From: Sphingobacteriia bacterium
GTDB taxonomy: Bacteria > Bacteroidota > Bacteroidia > Chitinophagales > Chitinophagaceae
Assembly: GCA_947452295.1 (NCBI GenBank)
Contig: CANGCK010000020.1
Location: 1 to 48,387 of the forward strand
Length of the DNA stretch: 48,387 nt
Reading direction: 5' to 3'
The notes under the pieces were generated by a model. That model had not been told where the DNA came from, searched no databases, and worked only from the letters and a program-made list of their open reading frames with translations. Made by a program: the position numbers and the translations under genes. Each line of letters begins with the position of its first letter. Positions within the stretch are counted from its first letter, which is position 1. Positions 44,196-48,387 of the stretch are shown piece by piece.

Positions 44196-45050
44196 ATGGC
44201 ACTATTCAACAGGTCAACAGGGGAAGGAAAAAGTGAGATGACGTTTATTGATCATCTAGATGAACTACGCAGTCATATTATTCGATCTGTATTGGCTATT
44301 TTAATAGGTGCAATTGTAATATTTATTTACAGAGATTGGATTTTTGATTACATAATTGTAGGGCCAATCAATAAAGATTTTATCAGTTATAAATTACTTT
44401 GTCAATTTAGCCATTGGGCACATATGGGCGATGCGCTATGTATGCCTCCTGTAGATGTAAGTATGCAAAGCACTACATTTGGAGGACAATTTTTAAGCAG
44501 TATTACTATGGCTTTTATTGGCGGTATTATTATTGCTTTCCCATTTATTTTTTGGGAGTTTTGGCGTTTTGTAAAACCCGCACTTAAGGAAAAAGAATTA
44601 AAAAATACACGCTTTGTTATTTTCTGGGTATCTTTTTTCTTTTTTTGTGGAGCAGCTTTTGGGTATTTTTTATTAGGTCCGTTTACCTTTAACTTTTTAG
44701 CAGGTTTTCAATTGGGCACCCATAATATGATTGTTACGAAACCAACATTTGCCGACTATTTAGATAATCTTACAAATATTATATTAGGATGCGGGTTGGC
44801 ATTTGAACTACCGGTATTGTCGTTCATTCTAAGTAAAATTGGCATTATTAGTCCTGCATTTTTACGGAGTACGCGTAAATACGCTATTGTTGTAATTTTA
44901 ATTGTTGCAGCCTTTATTACACCTAGTCCTGATTGGATGAGCCAGTTAATTGTTTTTGTACCCCTTTGGTTGTTGTATGAATTGAGTATTTTGGTATCTG
45001 CAAGAGTTTATAAACAAGAAGAGGAGGAAGAAAAAGAAGAATGGAGTTAA
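44196..45050 (+). CDS. tatC: Twin-arginine translocase subunit TatC
   Basis: This 284-residue protein has six transmembrane helices and the TatC signature: MTFIDHLDELRSHIIRS at the N-terminus (signal-recognition Glu), FIFWEFWRFVKPAL in the middle, FWVSFFFFCGAAFGYFLLGP, and AFITPSPDWMSQL near the last helices. A long insertion between helices 1 and 2 (CQFSHWAHMGDALCMPP) is common in Bacteroidota. TatC binds RR signals; a candidate substrate lies at 25.5 kb. The tail ends in a run of Glu codons. Confidence 0.97.
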   Translation: MALFNRSTGEGKSEMTFIDHLDELRSHIIRSVLAILIGAIVIFIYRDWIFDYIIVGPINKDFISYKLLCQFSHWAHMGDALCMPPVDVSMQSTTFGGQFLSSITMAFIGGIIIAFPFIFWEFWRFVKPALKEKELKNTRFVIFWVSFFFFCGAAFGYFLLGPFTFNFLAGFQLGTHNMIVTKPTFADYLDNLTNIILGCGLAFELPVLSFILSKIGIISPAFLRSTRKYAIVVILIVAAFITPSPDWMSQLIVFVPLWLLYELSILVSARVYKQEEEEEKEEWS

Positions 45051-45067
45051 CGATTTGGCTTATTGAG

Positions 45068-45115
45068 TTTTTGCCTTTTTGCTTTTGAATTTTTACTTTT
45101 GAATTTTGAATTTTT
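45068..45115. repeat. Dispersed repeat, copy C
   Basis: The plus strand reads TTTTTGCCTTTTTGC, then TTTTGAATTTTTACTTTTG, then AATTTTGAATTTTT. It shares 13- and 16-base blocks with copy A (12.3 kb) and about 26 bases with one mismatch with copy B (23.57 kb, reverse). It ends directly at the rpiB ATG. Confidence 0.65.
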
Positions 45116-45571
45116 ATGAGTTACGCATTTAATCCTTTGAAACCTATTGCAATTGGCAGCGACCATGCAGGTTTAGCTTATAAAAACGCTTTAATAAAAT
45201 GGCTGACCGACAAAGGACATGCTGTTAATGATCTCGGAACTTATACTACAGATTCAGTAGACTACCCGGATTATGCCCATGCCACAGCAATAGCTGTTGA
45301 AAGTGGTGAAGCTGCTTTTGGTATATTACTATGTGGAAGTGCCAATGGAGTGGCAATAACAGCCAATAAACACCAAGGTATTCGTGCCGGACTATGCTGG
45401 CAAAATGATGTAGCACAATTAATCCGTCAACACAATAACGCCAATATTATTTGCATTCCTGCGCGTTTTGTTGCACTTGCTTTAGCTGAGCAAATGATTG
45501 AAATTTTTATGAATACACCTTTTGAAGGTGGACGCCATGCTACACGTGTTGGAAAAATTGCTTGTAATTAA
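45116..45571 (+). CDS. rpiB: Ribose-5-phosphate isomerase B
   Basis: This 151-residue protein of the RpiB/LacA fold interconverts ribose 5-phosphate and ribulose 5-phosphate. Recognisable elements are IAIGSDHAGLAYK (Asp/His of the substrate site), DYPDYAH, the base-bearing LLCGSANGVAI with the catalytic Cys, and the HNNANIICIPARF segment. The family often has CG(S/T)G(N/I)G; here Ala replaces one Gly. The start codon directly follows dispersed repeat C. Confidence 0.95.
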   Translation: MSYAFNPLKPIAIGSDHAGLAYKNALIKWLTDKGHAVNDLGTYTTDSVDYPDYAHATAIAVESGEAAFGILLCGSANGVAITANKHQGIRAGLCWQNDVAQLIRQHNNANIICIPARFVALALAEQMIEIFMNTPFEGGRHATRVGKIACN

Positions 45572-45665
45572 TTTATATTGAATTCTTATGAAGATAAAAT
45601 TTCGAAAGAATATGTACGGATATAAATTGCTTCGAAATTTTTTTTAAAACCAAAAACTAATACAC

Positions 45666-47207
45666 ATGTATAAATTACTGTTATTGTTGCTTTTATTCAA
45701 TTGCGGAATTGTTGCTGCTCAACAAGATGCGAAAGCATTAAAATACGCAACAGCTATTTCAGAAAATGCCTTGAAAGAAAAGTTGAGCATTTTAGCAAGT
45801 GCAGAAATGGAAGGGAGAGAAACCGCATCACCCGGACAAAAAAAAGCTGCAGCTTATATTGAAAATCAATTTAAAAGAATGGGGCTAACACCGGGTAATG
45901 GCAATGGATATCAACAATATTATCCTGTTTATAGAGATTCTATTGCTACAAAAACCATTGCAGTTAATGGTAGAGATTTTAGCTGGGATAAAGATTTTTC
46001 TGTATCACTTCGTGGATTAACCAGTGGCATATTTTCTTTCCAATCGGTTGTTTTTGTAGGGTACGGCATTGTAGATACTATCAATAAAATAAATGATTTT
46101 GAAGGATTAGAAGTTAAGGGGAAAGTAGCATTGATTTTAGAAGGTACGCCTATGGGATATACAGCGCCACCAGTATCGGGTAGAAGAGCCATGAGTACAA
46201 CTTCTACTAATGCCAAAATTGCCAACGCCCGTAAAGCAGGCGCTGTTGCAGTATTTGTGGTAACTAACGATTTTCCCAAGAAAGTACCCGGCATTACAAA
46301 AAGTGACATGTATCTTAAACCTACTCCAGCAGCAAATTTTAGTGTAAGTGTTTCTGCACAATTAGCAGCAGCCTTAATAGGAAATACTGCAGAACCCACT
46401 TTCGAAGCATTGAAGGGAATTAAAAAAGGTGAGTATACTACAAAGCTTACTATTAATATTTCTAAAATTACTGAAACACTCGAAAGCAGTAATGTGATTG
46501 GCATTTTGCCAGGTACCGATAAAAAAGATGAATACGTTTTCATTACCGGACACTATGATCATTTAGGTAAAAGAGGAAATGTTATTTATTATGGTGCAGA
46601 TGATGATGGATCTGGTACAGTAGGTGTAATGCAAATGGCGGAAGCATTTATGAATGCAGCAAAAAATGGCGATCAACCCAGAAGAACCATTGTATTTATG
46701 ACAGTTAGTGGTGAAGAAAAAGGGTTATGGGGATCTGATTACTATTCTGAACATCCATTATTTCCTTTGGAGAAAACCAGCGTGGATTTAAATACCGACA
46801 TGATTGGCAGAGTGGATACAGAAAGGAATTTAGCAGATTCATTGAATTATATATATGTAATTGGGCATGATAAATTGAGTAGTGAATTGCCAGTTATTAA
46901 CGAAAGTGTAAATAAATTGTATACCAATTTAACGTTAGATTACAAATACGATGACCCTAAAGATCCCAATCAAATTTATTACAGAAGCGATCATTATAAT
47001 TTTGCTAAGAAAGGTGTACCGGTATTGTTTTTCTATGATGGAATGTTGTTGGCAGATTATCATCAACCAACAGATACTGTAGATAAAATTAATTTTGAGT
47101 TAATGGCTAAAAGAGCAAAGTTGGTATTTCATACCGCGTGGGTGATGGCTAATAAAAATGACATGTTAAAAAGAGATACGCCGCTTAATATGCCATCTTC
47201 CAGATAG
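45666..47207 (+). CDS. Secreted M28 family zinc peptidase with PA domain
   Basis: This 513-residue protein has a signal peptide (about 1-18, ending VAAQ). An ASAEMEGRETASPGQKKAAAYI segment introduces the peptidase half, interrupted by a protease-associated domain (about 120-260). The two-zinc site is complete: His in ITGHYDHLG, bridging Asp in GADDDGSG, the Glu pair in SGEEKGLWGS, Asp in NTDMIG and His in YRSDHYNF. It is an aminopeptidase-type enzyme of the periplasm or surface. It has its own terminator downstream. Confidence 0.93.
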   Translation: MYKLLLLLLLFNCGIVAAQQDAKALKYATAISENALKEKLSILASAEMEGRETASPGQKKAAAYIENQFKRMGLTPGNGNGYQQYYPVYRDSIATKTIAVNGRDFSWDKDFSVSLRGLTSGIFSFQSVVFVGYGIVDTINKINDFEGLEVKGKVALILEGTPMGYTAPPVSGRRAMSTTSTNAKIANARKAGAVAVFVVTNDFPKKVPGITKSDMYLKPTPAANFSVSVSAQLAAALIGNTAEPTFEALKGIKKGEYTTKLTINISKITETLESSNVIGILPGTDKKDEYVFITGHYDHLGKRGNVIYYGADDDGSGTVGVMQMAEAFMNAAKNGDQPRRTIVFMTVSGEEKGLWGSDYYSEHPLFPLEKTSVDLNTDMIGRVDTERNLADSLNYIYVIGHDKLSSELPVINESVNKLYTNLTLDYKYDDPKDPNQIYYRSDHYNFAKKGVPVLFFYDGMLLADYHQPTDTVDKINFELMAKRAKLVFHTAWVMANKNDMLKRDTPLNMPSSR

Positions 47208-47238
47208 ATAATATCGATTTGATAAAATGAATGCTGCC

Positions 47239-47279
47239 CAAAATGCCCCTAGAATTTGAGATTTTTTAGGGGCATTTTG
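47239..47279 (+). terminator. Intrinsic terminator of the M28 gene
   Basis: CAAAATGCCCCTA (47239-47251) pairs perfectly with 47267-47279 around a 15-base loop; a T-rich tail follows. It starts 32 bases after the stop codon. Confidence 0.9.
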
Positions 47280-47364
47280 CTTTTGTAGATGGTGGTAGGT
47301 AAATAGACTTGTTAATCAATACTGCAAATGTAATTTTGCTTTTACTCCTTGCCGCTCTTAATCA

Positions 47365-47667
47365 TTAAAGTTTGATCGACAACTCAATATGGCCACCTAG
47401 TCCTAACTCAACTATTTTTTGAAGTGTTGAAATTCGCACTTCTTTAATATTGTTCTCTATTTTTGAAATGTAACCTTTATTGGTTCCCCACTTTTCAGCC
47501 AATTCTTCTAGTGTTAATCCTTTTTCAAGACGAGCTTGTTGAAGTAAAAAACCTAGTTTAAAGTTTTCATATCCCTTTTCAAACTTATTCCGCTTGGTAG
47601 TCCCTTTCTTTCCATATTGTTCTTCAACAAATTGATCAAGACTTTTCAAATTACTTTTCTTGTTCAT
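47365..47667 (-). CDS. XRE-family antitoxin (HigA-like)
   Basis: This 100-residue protein has a helix-turn-helix at about 37-92: LQQARLEKGLTLEELAEKWG, TNKGYISKIEN and ISTLQKIVELGLG. The N-terminal charged arm (KKSNLKSLDQFVEEQYGKKG) is typical of HigA antitoxins that pair with Gp49-like HigB toxins. The ATG lies inside the last codons of a toxin remnant, the usual toxin-first overlap. With the toxin eroded it may persist as an orphan regulator. Confidence 0.88.
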   Translation of the reverse strand: MNKKSNLKSLDQFVEEQYGKKGTTKRNKFEKGYENFKLGFLLQQARLEKGLTLEELAEKWGTNKGYISKIENNIKEVRISTLQKIVELGLGGHIELSIKL

Positions 47668-47800
47668 ATTCTTCTTTAATATTTAGTGCTTTTTCGATTT
47701 CTGAATTAGGTGTTTTCTGTGACTTTTTCTGAAAGCCAATTTTTATTATGTTAATATTTTCTAAAGCTAAGTATTGTTGTCCGTACGGATAACTTTTTAT
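47651..47800 (-). pseudogene. Remnant of a HigB/Gp49-like toxin
   Basis: A 49-codon stop-free stretch on the minus strand ends at TAA 47653-47651 inside the antitoxin gene. Its end reads IIKIGFQKKSQKTPNSEIEK and continues ALNIKEEYEQEK, closely matching the usual HigB C-terminus (GF.KK.QKTP..EI..A...K.EY). There is no ATG, an upstream stop TAA at 47803-47801, and the N-terminal two thirds of the normal ~110 residues are missing in all frames upstream. This indicates a deletion. Confidence 0.75.
47776..47793. promoter_or_regulatory. Palindromic candidate operator
   Basis: GTTGTCCGTACGGATAAC is an 18-base palindrome with one mismatched pair; the central TCCGTACGGA is perfect. It lies upstream of the toxin-remnant homology and antitoxin gene, where HigA-type proteins bind to repress their own operon. 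Its role as operator is inferred. Confidence 0.45.
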
Positions 47801-47900
47801 TTAGTTAAATGTATTGAGTGAAATATTAGGTGATAGAAGTTTTTATGCTGAGTAAACTTAGAAAAAAGCAATAAAAACTAAATGAGTTGAACATGTGGTT

Positions 47901-48387
47901 TTACTTCATAATAGTATCACTTTTCCGAATCCAGCCTATTGTAACTTTCCTATCGCCAAAATACCTGAATTGAATCCAATCTCCATTATATGCCAATACT
48001 TGTACTTCATCATTTTTAAGGAGGTACTTATTAGTAGGATGATCGGGTGAAGTGTAGACTTGACATTTTTTACTTTGAATTGTTTTAAACATCCTTGTCT
48101 TGATGTCTTTAATGAATTGTTTTATTTTTAGTGGCGGATTCAATACCCTTTCATGTACTAATGTTTGATTAAGTTGACCAGATGGCTTCGTAAGTGAAAA
48201 ACTGTTTTTAGAAAAAATGACCAAGTCTTCATACTCTAGTAGTATAAGCAAATCATTAGTTTGTTTTTCCAAAGTAAAATATACAAACTCATTATTAAAC
48301 GCAGTATCAAAATTCAAATCCGACAAATAAAAACTATTATTAAAACGGTAGTTGTCAATACTACTTTGATCTGCTCCACCTGCTTCT
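47901..48387 (-). CDS. SH3-like domain protein (5' partial)
   Basis: The frame stays open to the right edge, adding EAGGADQSSIDNYRFNNSFY before an internal TTG at 48326, so the real start lies outside the window. The C-terminal 55 residues (KKCQVYTSPDHPTNKYLLKN, then DEVQVL..GDWIQFRYFG..GWIRKSD) look like a bacterial SH3_3-type domain. The N-terminal part is unrecognised. Small SH3 proteins of this type are often exported lipoproteins in Bacteroidota, but the signal region is not visible here. Confidence 0.7.
   Translation of the reverse strand, partial: EAGGADQSSIDNYRFNNSFYLSDLNFDTAFNNEFVYFTLEKQTNDLLILLEYEDLVIFSKNSFSLTKPSGQLNQTLVHERVLNPPLKIKQFIKDIKTRMFKTIQSKKCQVYTSPDHPTNKYLLKNDEVQVLAYNGDWIQFRYFGDRKVTIGWIRKSDTIMK

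Noticed and set aside
45929..46543. 204-codon minus-strand frame inside the M28 peptidase gene
   Set aside because: It is antisense to conserved catalytic and PA-domain sequence and resembles no protein.

Overview
The window is AT-rich bacterial DNA and almost certainly comes from the Bacteroidota, most likely Chitinophagaceae or a close relative. Evidence: two giant exported proteins end in type A sorting tails of the type IX secretion system (T9SS), followed by a PorV-family T9SS protein. Upstream regions carry the Bacteroidota -7 box TAnnTTTG, and a gene for the small ribosomal protein bTHX is present. Methionine synthase is split into two genes, and DUF4286, DUF1015 and the coaX / outer-membrane protein / lptC order all fit. 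The family-level placement is inference. No rRNA, tRNA, CRISPR array, transposase or prophage gene was seen.

Layout. 1-9.5 kb is a T9SS block: a GH79-like glycosidase (5' end outside the window), a 1638-residue modular surface protein and a PorV paralogue, closed by a strong bidirectional terminator. 9.5-14.7 kb (minus strand) holds a short sensor kinase, a long-chain acyl-CoA synthetase, a DUF1015 protein and SerC. 14.7-21.3 kb (plus) holds RecR, an OB-fold membrane-anchored protein, a 52-bp perfect palindrome, a YceI protein, a structured leader followed by the split metH pair, and an outer-membrane protein. 21.3-25.5 kb holds a LOG-family protein, an unknown exported protein, exonuclease III, DUF4286, HU and bTHX.

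25.5-39 kb is envelope-oriented: a Tat-signal PLP enzyme, several glycosyltransferases (GT2, GT25, GT87-like), two methyltransferases, an MsbA-like ABC exporter and an LTA-synthase-like membrane phosphotransferase; the GTPase MeaB is interspersed. 39-42 kb is an overlapping coaX / outer-membrane protein / lptC run. 42-47 kb holds an aldo/keto reductase, a CNNM/CBS protein, TatC, RpiB and an M28 peptidase. The right edge has an orphan XRE antitoxin with a truncated HigB-like toxin remnant and a 5'-partial SH3-like protein.

The genes are mostly housekeeping plus cell-envelope work: export (T9SS, Tat, MsbA, LptC), surface glycans and secreted enzymes. No clear new defence system or mobile island was found. 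The observations most worth checking are the 52-bp palindrome, the metH leader, the T9SS cargo/PorV trio, the eroded toxin-antitoxin locus, the altered CoaX motif, promoter boxes that almost touch start codons, and a dispersed T-rich repeat next to start codons.
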